Below, piece after piece: positions 1 through 7,830 of a stretch of 64,000 bases of DNA. The translations under genes and the position numbers were made by a program. Source of the stretch: Clostridiales bacterium Firm_16 (GTDB taxonomy: Bacteria > Bacillota > Clostridia > Saccharofermentanales > Saccharofermentanaceae); assembly GCA_001604185.1 (NCBI GenBank), contig LVAV01000022.1, forward strand, positions 124,851 through 188,850, in the 5' to 3' direction. Numbering within the stretch: position 1 is the first letter of the stretch; every line of letters starts with the position of its first letter. The notes beneath the pieces were generated by a model, which saw nothing but the letters and a program-made list of their open reading frames with translations, was not told the DNA's origin and ran no database searches.

Positions 1-550
1 TTCTTGCGTCATCGATCTGGAACTGTCCCGAAAGCAGCATAGCATCGTAATAGTCGGTACCGAACATGCGGTAAGTGGTCAGCTCGGCAGGAGAGTGCGG
101 AATGTGCACATAATACTTGACGTCTTTGGAGCGCTTCCACTGGTACACGTCTACACCCGGTGTAGTGGACAGAAGGATCGTGGCAGACAGAAAGTTCAGC
201 TTCGCGAAAGCCTTGTTTCCTGCACCGATGAACTCGGCTTTTACGTGAGGATACTCGTTCTTGAGTACCGGATCATCTTCGGATGCAGTCATATACACGA
301 CGTCGAAACCGCGCTGGTCCAGCTCGCGGCAGATCGGTTCGAATACGGACCAGTAACGCTTGTCATCGGAGAAGATGGCAAGGGGAATGGTCTTGCTGTC
401 CAGGTCGGACTTGGAGCCACCGCTGAAAAGAAAACGCAGTTTGACCCACAGGCCTTTAAATACGAAACGTGCCACACCCAGAAGTCCGATGAGGATGGCG
501 AAAAGCATGGAACCCGTACCCGGGTCGATATACAGTCTTACGATATGCAT
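1..550 (-). CDS. CDP-glycerol glycerophosphotransferase-like protein, N-terminal part (cut by window start)
   Basis: The minus-strand frame is open from ATG at 550 to the window edge, giving about 183 residues without a stop. The N-terminus (MHIVRLYIDPGTGSMLFAIL) carries the IDPGTGS hydrophobic anchor that I recall from Clostridial membrane-bound CDP-glycerol:glycerophosphate transferase-like proteins. It is followed by a basic stretch (KGLWVKLRFLFSGG) and a Rossmann-like region with GVDVYQWKRS and HIPHSPAEL. Such enzymes add glycerol-phosphate units to wall or lipid carriers at the inner membrane face. AGGAGG lies 10 bases upstream of the ATG, and the gene starts 2 bases after the stop of the YidC-sulfatase gene, so the two are co-transcribed. 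The catalytic C-terminal half is outside the window, so the assignment rests on the N-terminal pattern only. Confidence 0.72.
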   Translation of the reverse strand, partial: MHIVRLYIDPGTGSMLFAILIGLLGVARFVFKGLWVKLRFLFSGGSKSDLDSKTIPLAIFSDDKRYWSVFEPICRELDQRGFDVVYMTASEDDPVLKNEYPHVKAEFIGAGNKAFAKLNFLSATILLSTTPGVDVYQWKRSKDVKYYVHIPHSPAELTTYRMFGTDYYDAMLLSGQFQIDDAR

Positions 551-552
551 GA

Positions 553-3330
553 TCAGTCTTCCTCCTTCTTCCAGTTGTTCTTATCGAATACATTCTGATT
601 CGACAGGGAGTACCATTGTGTGTCTGTAAAGACGTTGCCGGAGTTGGATTCCGGTGACCAGTTATCTGTGTACAGGATGTACATCGGTTCCTTCTTGGCG
701 TCCGGCTGGTAGATCGGATTATTGGTGAAGGGGTTCAACGGATTATCCAGGATACCGGTCATGGCCAGGGTCGGAGTATCGGCATTGGTCATGAAGGTGG
801 TATCGGTGGTGAAGCCGGAACCGGATCCGAAATCCTTATAGAGAAGTACCGGGTTATAACCCATGGCATCTTCCGGATCGTAGATCGCATCCTTGTTCTC
901 ACCGGTGCCGAAGAGCATGTCATCGAAGTGACCCAGGCCCCAGCCGTGGTCAGATACGATGATGATCCTCGTGTTATCGTAGGCGCCCAGTTCGCGCAGA
1001 CGATCCATCCATTTACCCAGCTGGATGAAGGCGGCCATGTTGCTCTGGTAGTGGGCCATCTGATAGGTGGTCTCCATCTTCATGGTCTTGCCGTTACAGG
1101 TGAAGCGGTCCTGGTGAGTCTTATCGTATTCACTGTTATCTACTTCGAATACCGGCTCGTAGGAAGGTTCCTGCAGCGGGATGATGTTATGGGTCGCACT
1201 GTTCTGCATCATGAGGAAAGTGTTCTTTCCTGCGGACTCGGCGGTCGTGATGGACGGCAATGCCTTAAGGACTTCGTAGGAGTTCAGGAAGGAATCCATA
1301 AGTCCATTCGGTACCACGTATTTATCGATGTTGCCGCTCTGGATCAAGGCCGTGCTGGAGGTACCCGGATGGAAGTAGATACCTGTGGAATATACGGCCG
1401 GCTGTGCGAAGAGCGGGAAGACCTTCATGAGGCTGTAGCAGAAGAAGTTTCTCTTCCAGGTGGCCTGCATGTTGTCTGCGATATCACTGGAGACACGGAA
1501 CTGACCGAACTCCGTATTATAGGTCTTGATCTGCGGATACGGATCGAAGATGGAAAGATCCGGGATCAGGCTGTATCCGGCATAAGGCGGGTCCATGACC
1601 GTGACGTCATAACCGGCCTCGGAGAAGAGGATCGGCATGGTCAGCAGGGCCTCGTTGTGTTTCTGTTTTAGAGAGACATCCGTACGCTTGTCTGAATTCT
1701 TCGGCATATAATCGTATCCGCCGAACAGCGCCGGTGCACCGACCAGAGTACGAGTACCGAAGGATACGGTATTCGGGTAATAGGTGAAGCCGTCGAACTG
1801 TTTCTCCAGAGTCGGATTCTCCTGGAAAAGATACGGGATATAAGAAGAGATAGAACGGTCGATCATGAGTACGATGACGTTCTGTCCGTCTTTGCTGAGA
1901 GTAAGTGTCGGGCGGTCATCGGCACTCTCGCTGATGACGCGGCGGATCTCCGGCATAGCGGACTGCACCTGGTAGATGTTGTATCCGGACATGGCGGCTA
2001 CAGACAGCAGAAGTACAGGTGATACGAAGGAAATGATGTTCTCTTTCTTGAAGTGGAATACCACGATGACCAGTGCCACCAGTACGGCAATGACCAGCAG
2101 GTTCAGTATGACTCGGGAGGTAGCCAGGTCCAGTGCGACATCGAATCGGAGATCCGGTGTCAGGGAGTTACTGTTGGTACCGAAAAGCATATAGTTGGCC
2201 ACGCCTGTGATGGCACAGATCCAGATGGCGATGGTAAAGACACGCTTGCTTTTCGGACCGGCCAGATAGTAGAACAGACCGAACCACACAACAAAGAGAC
2301 CGAGAGCCGTCAGCATAGAGAAAACGATGTAACGGTTCGGAGAATGTACGGCAGATGTCAGAACGAATTCCGCCGGGGAAGACTTGATAACAGCAGAAGG
2401 GATCAGTCCGCCCACCAGGATCGACAGGAACAGTGCGCCGCCGAGAAAAAGTCTTGCATAGGAACGGGATTCTTTGATTTCTGTTTTCTTCTCTTTGCGC
2501 TTGATGAAGATGCTGAGGATCAGCGGGATCTGCATGACGATACCGGTAGCCAGGATCGCCAGACGATGATCCGGTGGGCCCTGGTAGAAACCGAAAGCAT
2601 AAAGAACGACTGCCAGACCAGCGGCAGAGAAGAAATAGCCGGTCACGCGCAGCTTGTTGGAGCTTGCGTTTACGATGTTCTTGAACAGCGAGAAAATATT
2701 ATTCAGTGTCCAGTACAGTACAAGTCCCGAAGGGGAATCGTAAAGAAGGAACAGGAAGATCAGTGCCATACCATGGAGCTGGATCTTATCCTTCAGCTTA
2801 AGTCCCTTGGTGTACAGTTCACTGGAAACGATATTGATCAAGGTCATGAGGATCGGCAGAACGTTAATGGCCACACCACCGATAGTAATGAGAGCGTCCG
2901 GCTTGGAGAGATCCTTCAGCACGCCGAACTGGGCACCCTGCAGGTCCGGAAGATTCGACAGGAAGTTATAGGCCGCAATGAAGAACGGTACTTCCAGAAG
3001 AAGTGCGATGGAACTGCGGATCGAATAGATCGGCTTATAGTGATTCTGCCGATAATAGGTCTGGAGCATCATGTAACGCTCGTCGCCCTTAAAGGTCTTC
3101 TTGATATGCTCGACGAAGGGGGCCATCTTCTTTTCACGGTCCCGCTCCTCGGCCTGGATGGCATCTGCACGGTTATAGAAGGGGAGCAGCAGAAGATTCA
3201 CCACCATACTCAGTGGGAAGATTGCCGCACCGCTGCTGCGCAACAGATGGAAAGCTGTACTGTAAACCGCTTCGAAAACCAACGTCAACGGAGACAGAAA
3301 CAGCTGGTATAAAAGCTGAGATAAAGACAT
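553..3330 (-). CDS. YidC/Oxa1-like domain fused to sulfatase/LtaS-like domain, membrane protein
   Basis: A 925-residue membrane protein with two parts. Residues 1-220 resemble a YidC/Oxa1 insertase core: a hydrophobic entry helix, a charged cytoplasmic hairpin (AEERDREKKMAPFVEHIKK), a second hairpin, and paired C-terminal helices ending LVLYWTLNNIFSL. Residues 225-455 add several more membrane helices. From about 480 onward lies an alkaline-phosphatase/sulfatase fold: NVIVLMIDRS supplies the first metal-site Asp, a Thr-rich loop (SFGTRTLVGAPA) could hold the nucleophile, and SDHGWG near 795 gives the second metal site. LtaS-type enzymes of this fold transfer phosphoglycerol outside the cell. 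The start at 3330 has AAGGAAG 9 bases upstream. An in-frame ATG at 3423 lies near a predicted transcription start and has no ribosome site. The partner gene downstream is glycerophosphotransferase-like, supporting a teichoic-acid or phospho-polymer role. Substrate unknown. Confidence 0.85.
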   Translation of the reverse strand: MSLSQLLYQLFLSPLTLVFEAVYSTAFHLLRSSGAAIFPLSMVVNLLLLPFYNRADAIQAEERDREKKMAPFVEHIKKTFKGDERYMMLQTYYRQNHYKPIYSIRSSIALLLEVPFFIAAYNFLSNLPDLQGAQFGVLKDLSKPDALITIGGVAINVLPILMTLINIVSSELYTKGLKLKDKIQLHGMALIFLFLLYDSPSGLVLYWTLNNIFSLFKNIVNASSNKLRVTGYFFSAAGLAVVLYAFGFYQGPPDHRLAILATGIVMQIPLILSIFIKRKEKKTEIKESRSYARLFLGGALFLSILVGGLIPSAVIKSSPAEFVLTSAVHSPNRYIVFSMLTALGLFVVWFGLFYYLAGPKSKRVFTIAIWICAITGVANYMLFGTNSNSLTPDLRFDVALDLATSRVILNLLVIAVLVALVIVVFHFKKENIISFVSPVLLLSVAAMSGYNIYQVQSAMPEIRRVISESADDRPTLTLSKDGQNVIVLMIDRSISSYIPYLFQENPTLEKQFDGFTYYPNTVSFGTRTLVGAPALFGGYDYMPKNSDKRTDVSLKQKHNEALLTMPILFSEAGYDVTVMDPPYAGYSLIPDLSIFDPYPQIKTYNTEFGQFRVSSDIADNMQATWKRNFFCYSLMKVFPLFAQPAVYSTGIYFHPGTSSTALIQSGNIDKYVVPNGLMDSFLNSYEVLKALPSITTAESAGKNTFLMMQNSATHNIIPLQEPSYEPVFEVDNSEYDKTHQDRFTCNGKTMKMETTYQMAHYQSNMAAFIQLGKWMDRLRELGAYDNTRIIIVSDHGWGLGHFDDMLFGTGENKDAIYDPEDAMGYNPVLLYKDFGSGSGFTTDTTFMTNADTPTLAMTGILDNPLNPFTNNPIYQPDAKKEPMYILYTDNWSPESNSGNVFTDTQWYSLSNQNVFDKNNWKKEED

Positions 3331-3433
3331 ATCGTCTACTTCCTTTTTCCTAACTAGTCCTTTTTCCTGTGGTGAATCCGCTTTCCCGGCTCGTGCCGGT
3401 CTGTGGGATGCAAACGTACTCACGCAATCATTA

Positions 3434-3442
3434 ATTATATCA
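3434..3442 (-). promoter_or_regulatory. Extended -10 promoter for the YidC-sulfatase operon
   Basis: On the minus strand the sequence reads TGATATAAT, a perfect extended -10, about 104 bases upstream of the ATG at 3330. No good -35 box is visible. Transcription would begin near 3427, which argues against the in-frame ATG at 3423. Confidence 0.55.
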
Positions 3443-3597
3443 TAGTGTATATAAGAAACTCATTTGCTTTTCTCTATAGGATTCATAAAAAACAGGTGGA
3501 AGATGTGGTGTTTCCTGCACAGTTTATCAACCCGGCAAAAGGTAGAATGAATGGTTGGAAAAGCATCTGGGTGTGATCGCATCGTGCAGGGCTTTTG

Positions 3598-3606
3598 TGC
3601 TAAAAT
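3598..3606 (+). promoter_or_regulatory. Extended -10 promoter for the GH95 fucosidase gene
   Basis: TGCTAAAAT fits the TGn-TATAAT extended -10 pattern with one mismatch. It lies 28 bases before the ATG at 3635, leaving room for the AAAGGA ribosome site. There is no clear -35. Confidence 0.45.
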
Positions 3607-3634
3607 ATTGAGAGTACGTGAAAGGATTCTGCTT

Positions 3635-5821
3635 ATGGCTGATAATACGACTTTCGACCCGAATACTATCGTCTTTTCTTCTCCGGCCAGGACCTGGGAA
3701 GAAGCCCTTCCGATCGGTAACGGAAAGCTGGGAGGCATGGTCTTCGGCCTGCCTTATACGGAACGCATCCAGTTGAATGAGGACAGTGTATGGTCCGGGG
3801 GGCCCCAGGATCGGAACAATCCGTCTGCGCTGGAATATCTTCCGAAGATCCGTCAGCTGATCTTCGACGGGAAGATCTCGGAAGCAGAGGAACTCTGTAC
3901 TTTCGCGTTATCCGGTATCCCGGAAGAAGAACGCCATTATGAGCCTCTCGGAAATCTTTATATTGAATTTTCGGGAAAAGAACTAGCCTATGATTCTTAC
4001 TCTCGGCAGTTGGATCTGTCGCGCGCCGTGACGACGACAACGTTTACGATGCAGGGAGTGACATATACCCGCGAAGTGTTTGCGTCTTATCCCAGAAATG
4101 CCATGGTCATCCATCTGACCTGTGACCGTCCGGGAAGCCTTTCTTTTCACGCCCAGCTGGGGCGGGGCGGCAAGCCATGGGAAGAACTGCCGTATCAGAT
4201 GCAGACTATCCGCAGACAGTGCTATAACATCTATGCCGACCGTATTACCGCACAGACGGGAAACATCCAGTTAATGGAGGCATCTGCCGGTGGTAAAGAC
4301 GGTATTTCTATGGCCTGTGCCGTGAAGGTGATTCCGGTGGGAGGTACAGTGGAAGTCATCGGTAATTCCACTTTGATCCGTAATGCAGATGAAGCTGTTC
4401 TGATTCTCTGTGCCGATACGACATTCCGTGAAGCGGATCCGGTGAAGTCTGTCCTGGATCGGGTAGAGAAGGTGGCGGAGCACTCGTGGAGCGAGCTGCT
4501 GAATGAACATATTCGCGATCATCAAGAGCTTTTCATTCGGGTAAAGCTTGAGATCGACGGACAGGAAGATCTGGTACGTTTTTTCAACTTCGGCAGATAT
4601 CTCATGATCGCCGGATCACGTCCCGGTTCGTTGCCGTTGAATCTGCAGGGGATCTGGAATCAGGATTTTACTCCCATGTGGGGAAGTAAATACACGATCA
4701 ATATCAACACGGAGATGAATTACTGGCCGGCGCTTTCTACGAATCTGAAGGAGTGCACGGAGCCGTTACTGTCTCATATTGAACGGATCAAGGAGAACGG
4801 ACGGATCACTGCGCAGAAGATGTACGGCTGCAGAGGTTTTATGGCCCACCATAACACGGACATCTGGGGTGATACCGCGCCACAGGATGTGTGCCTGAGT
4901 TCCAGTTACTGGGTCATGGGCGGTGCGTGGTTGTCACTTCATATATGGGAACAGTATCTTTTTACGAAGGATACAGAATTCCTGAAGAAACACTATCCGA
5001 CTATGCGGGAAGCGGCGGAATTCGTCATGGATTTCCTGGTGGAAGACGGCAGATACCTGGTGACCTGCCCGACGCTTTCTCCGGAGAACACGTATATTCT
5101 TCCAAGCGGGGAGAAGGGTGTGATCTGTAAGGGAGCTTCTATGGATAACCAGATCATGACCGAACTGCTGCAGGCCTGCATTCAGGCTCAGAAAGCATTG
5201 AAGAAAGAGCAAGATGCCGGGGAATATCTGTATGTGGATGACGATTTCTCCGAGCGGGCAGAGAACGTACTTGCCAGACTGGCACCGACCCGGGTAGGAA
5301 AGCACGGACAGATCATGGAGTGGAACGAGGATTACGACGAAGAAGAACCCGGTCATCGCCATATCTCGCAGCTTTTCGCTTTGTATCCCGGATCGCAGAT
5401 CACGAAAGACGGTACGCCGGAACTCTTCGCGGCGGCCAAGAAGACTCTCGAAAGAAGGCTTTCTTTCGGTGGCGGTCATTCAGGATGGAGCCGGGCATGG
5501 ATCATAAATATGTATGCAAGACTGGGTGAGGGAGATCTTGCCTATGACAATCTGCGTACACTTCTTGAGAAGCAGACACTTCCCAATCTTTTCGATAACC
5601 ATCCGCCGTTCCAGATCGACGGTAATTTCGGTGCCGTGGCCGGAATCGTGGAGATGCTGGTGCAGAGTCACGAAGAGGAAGATCGGTTATTACCGGCACT
5701 TCCGGAGGCCTGGAAGAAGCACGGACGCGTGGAGGGTATCTGCCTGCGCGGCGGCAGAGTCCTGAGAGTTCTGGAATGGGAAGACGGCAAGATCACACGA
5801 TCTGAATTTGAAACAACATAA
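3635..5821 (+). CDS. Alpha-L-fucosidase, glycoside hydrolase family 95
   Basis: A 728-residue enzyme expected to release terminal L-fucose (typically alpha-1,2-linked) from glycans by inversion. The N-terminus (ARTWEEALPIGNGKLGGMVF, then LNEDSVWSGGPQDRNNP) is the GH95 signature. The catalytic barrel shows NLQGIWN, then INTEMNYW holding the Asn pair that activates water in this family, then SMDNQIMTELL, and QIDGNFG with the family's conserved Asp near the C-terminus. Length is typical for single-domain GH95. No signal peptide is present, so it probably acts in the cytoplasm on imported oligosaccharides. The start at 3635 is chosen because AAAGGA lies just upstream; the frame extends 84 bases further back without a ribosome site and across the likely promoter. 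No sugar transporter is adjacent. Confidence 0.93.
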   Translation: MADNTTFDPNTIVFSSPARTWEEALPIGNGKLGGMVFGLPYTERIQLNEDSVWSGGPQDRNNPSALEYLPKIRQLIFDGKISEAEELCTFALSGIPEEERHYEPLGNLYIEFSGKELAYDSYSRQLDLSRAVTTTTFTMQGVTYTREVFASYPRNAMVIHLTCDRPGSLSFHAQLGRGGKPWEELPYQMQTIRRQCYNIYADRITAQTGNIQLMEASAGGKDGISMACAVKVIPVGGTVEVIGNSTLIRNADEAVLILCADTTFREADPVKSVLDRVEKVAEHSWSELLNEHIRDHQELFIRVKLEIDGQEDLVRFFNFGRYLMIAGSRPGSLPLNLQGIWNQDFTPMWGSKYTININTEMNYWPALSTNLKECTEPLLSHIERIKENGRITAQKMYGCRGFMAHHNTDIWGDTAPQDVCLSSSYWVMGGAWLSLHIWEQYLFTKDTEFLKKHYPTMREAAEFVMDFLVEDGRYLVTCPTLSPENTYILPSGEKGVICKGASMDNQIMTELLQACIQAQKALKKEQDAGEYLYVDDDFSERAENVLARLAPTRVGKHGQIMEWNEDYDEEEPGHRHISQLFALYPGSQITKDGTPELFAAAKKTLERRLSFGGGHSGWSRAWIINMYARLGEGDLAYDNLRTLLEKQTLPNLFDNHPPFQIDGNFGAVAGIVEMLVQSHEEEDRLLPALPEAWKKHGRVEGICLRGGRVLRVLEWEDGKITRSEFETT

Positions 5822-5902
5822 TTGAGTTTGACATACACCGAAAAAAAGAGAGGGCGGATTGGATCGAATACGCTTCCGCCTATGGAATTTCCTACTTGTC
5901 TT

Positions 5903-5911
5903 TGATACTAT
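5903..5911 (+). promoter_or_regulatory. Candidate extended -10 promoter upstream of putP
   Basis: TGATACTAT, the same nine bases as at 7769-7777 upstream of the next gene. It lies 136 bases before the putP start. The leader also holds a GGCGGA/TCCGCC inverted repeat just upstream (about 5854-5881), which may help terminate the fucosidase transcript. Confidence 0.35.
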
Positions 5912-6046
5912 GGAAGTGTTGTGGAGGTAGAGGGCCACAGCGAATTTGAGGTTATTCAGAATGGGGTGCAAGGAGTGGAGGCCGGCCGTATGGCGAGGGC
6001 ATTTGCTTAGTGGAAAAGCAGCCTGGTCTGATGGTTAGGGGGTATT

Positions 6047-7594
6047 ATGTCTGATACAAATGTTGTCATTATGATTGCCATTGCGGTATATCTGCTTGGC
6101 ATGGTCATCATCGGTGCGGTGTTCAGTAAGAAGAACAAGAACACAGATGATTTCTATCTCGGTGGAAGAAAACTGGGTCCGATCGTTACGGCTATGAGTG
6201 CGGAAGCATCGGACATGAGTTCCTGGCTTCTGATGGGTCTTCCTGCGGTTGCTCTTATGACGGGTATACCGGAAGCTTTCTGGACAGCCCTGGGACTTGC
6301 CATCGGTACGTATCTGAACTGGTTGTTTGTAGCCAAGCGTCTTCGTGTTTACACAAGTAAGATCGAGGCAGTCACACTTCCGGACTTTTTCTCCAAGCGT
6401 TTCGGCGATGACAAACATATCATTACCCTGATCGCAGCACTGTTTATCGTAGTGTTCTTCATTCCTTACACGGCATCCGGATTTGCTGCCTGCGGCAAGC
6501 TTTTCTCTTCGCTCTTTGGTGTTCCGTATGTAGAAGCTATGATCATTTCCGCGATCGTAATCGTGATCTACTGTACACTGGGTGGATTCCTTGCAGCATC
6601 CACTACCGACTTCGTTCAGTCCATCATCATGACAATTGCGCTGCTTGTGGTAGTTGGTGTAGGTGAGGGCGTCATGAACGGCTTCGGCAATATCTTCGAT
6701 AATGTTCGTAATTTCGACGGCTACCTGGATGTGTTCCGAGGCTACGATGTGGCGGGTAAGTCCGTCATGAGCTACGGCGCACTTCCGGTTGCTTCCACAT
6801 TGGCATGGGGCCTTGGATATTTCGGTATGCCGCATATCCTGCTGCGCTTCATGGCGATCGAGGATAAGAAGAAACTCAAGACATCCCGTCGTGTTGCATC
6901 GGTTTGGGTCGTCATCTCCATGGCGATCGCAGTCCTGATCGGTATCGTCGGTTATTCTCTGATGTCGAAGGGCATCGTTCCAAGCTACGAGAATGCTTCT
7001 GCTGCTGAGACGATCATTGTTGACGTAGCAAAATGGATCGCTTCCCATGGCTATATTCCGGCATTCGTCGGTGGTGTGATCCTGGCCGGTATCCTGGCAT
7101 CCACCATGTCCACTGCAGACTCCCAACTTCTGGCTGCTGCATCTGCGATCTCCCAGAACCTGGTTCAGGAGACCTTCAAGGTTAAGCTTTCCGAGAAGAA
7201 GGCCATGTGGCTGGCTCGTATCTGTGTATTGGGTATTTCGGTGATCGCTGTCTTCCTGGCTCTGGATCCGAGTAGTTCCGTATTCCGTATCGTATCCTTC
7301 GCATGGGCAGGATTCGGCGCAGTATTCGGACCGGTCGTTCTCTTCGGTCTGTTCTGGAAGAGAACCAACAAATTCGGTGTTATCGCCGGTATGCTTTCCG
7401 GTGGTATTACGATCTTCGTATGGAAGTTCGTGATCCGCGAAGTCTTCGCCGATACAGTATTGAATATCTATGAACTGCTTCCGGCCTTCATCATCGCATG
7501 TATCTTTATCGTTGTTGTCAGCCTTGCAACCAAGGCGCCGGATGAGAAGATCGGTAAGGTCTTTGATGAAGTGAAAGTGGAGTGCAAGAACTAA
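6047..7594 (+). CDS. putP: Sodium/proline symporter (SSS family)
   Basis: A 515-residue polytopic membrane protein of the solute:sodium symporter family, expected to import L-proline with Na+. The opening FYLGGRKLGP and SAEASDMSSWLLMG (residues 51-64) match PutP, including Asp56, Met57 and Ser58 at the positions of the E. coli Na+-site residues Asp55, Met56 and Ser57. Further PutP-like blocks are TLGGFLAASTTDF, GMPHILLRFMA and ASTMSTADSQLL. About thirteen transmembrane helices are expected and the length is normal. AGGGGG precedes the ATG by 6 bases. It follows the fucosidase by 225 bases and is probably a separate transcription unit. Proline is the best guess for substrate from whole-protein similarity. 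Confidence 0.93.
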   Translation: MSDTNVVIMIAIAVYLLGMVIIGAVFSKKNKNTDDFYLGGRKLGPIVTAMSAEASDMSSWLLMGLPAVALMTGIPEAFWTALGLAIGTYLNWLFVAKRLRVYTSKIEAVTLPDFFSKRFGDDKHIITLIAALFIVVFFIPYTASGFAACGKLFSSLFGVPYVEAMIISAIVIVIYCTLGGFLAASTTDFVQSIIMTIALLVVVGVGEGVMNGFGNIFDNVRNFDGYLDVFRGYDVAGKSVMSYGALPVASTLAWGLGYFGMPHILLRFMAIEDKKKLKTSRRVASVWVVISMAIAVLIGIVGYSLMSKGIVPSYENASAAETIIVDVAKWIASHGYIPAFVGGVILAGILASTMSTADSQLLAAASAISQNLVQETFKVKLSEKKAMWLARICVLGISVIAVFLALDPSSSVFRIVSFAWAGFGAVFGPVVLFGLFWKRTNKFGVIAGMLSGGITIFVWKFVIREVFADTVLNIYELLPAFIIACIFIVVVSLATKAPDEKIGKVFDEVKVECKN

Positions 7595-7630
7595 GGTCCT
7601 TAGACCAGTTTGCAAATTCTAGAAAAACAG

Positions 7631-7689
7631 AAGCGTGTTTTGAGCGGTTCTACAGCATGAAATGCCGAGAATCAGCTCAGGACACGCTT
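7631..7689 (+). terminator. Long imperfect hairpin after putP, probable terminator
   Basis: The arms at 7631-7645 and 7675-7689 pair over 15 positions with two G-U pairs. The pairing continues inside the loop (GGTTCT with AGAATC, GCAT with ATGC). The complete structure has about 25 pairs. It is followed by TATATTTTCG, a weak U-tract. It most likely ends the putP transcript. Confidence 0.6.
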
Positions 7690-7768
7690 TATATTTTCGC
7701 ATGTGACAAATCAGTTAGAATATTTAGATGTTAAGTGACTTTTATGTTATGCATTCGATTTTATCAAG

Positions 7769-7777
7769 TGATACTAT
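7769..7777 (+). promoter_or_regulatory. Candidate extended -10 promoter of the Thr/Glu-rich lipoprotein gene
   Basis: TGATACTAT lies 54 bases before the ATG at 7831 and repeats the motif seen upstream of putP. The -35 region is poor. Confidence 0.4.
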
Positions 7778-7830
7778 CGTGGCATAAGATAAGAAATGGT
7801 TCATAACTGTTTTGGTTGGAGGTTGTCATT

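Larger units (their letters stand above)
3331..3634. other. Divergent intergenic region between the YidC-sulfatase and fucosidase genes
   Basis: This 304-base gap holds one extended -10 promoter facing each way (3434-3442 minus, 3598-3606 plus) and no convincing small gene. Open frames here lack ribosome sites. Confidence 0.6.

Noticed and set aside
2053-3312. A 419-codon plus-strand frame opposite the YidC-like region
   Set aside because: It is an antisense shadow with Gln/Asp/Arg-rich sequence and no start signals.
6035-7615. A 526-codon open frame on the minus strand opposite putP
   Set aside because: It is an antisense shadow of a certain transporter gene; its composition (Cys, His, Asp, Arg rich) is typical of reverse-frame translation.
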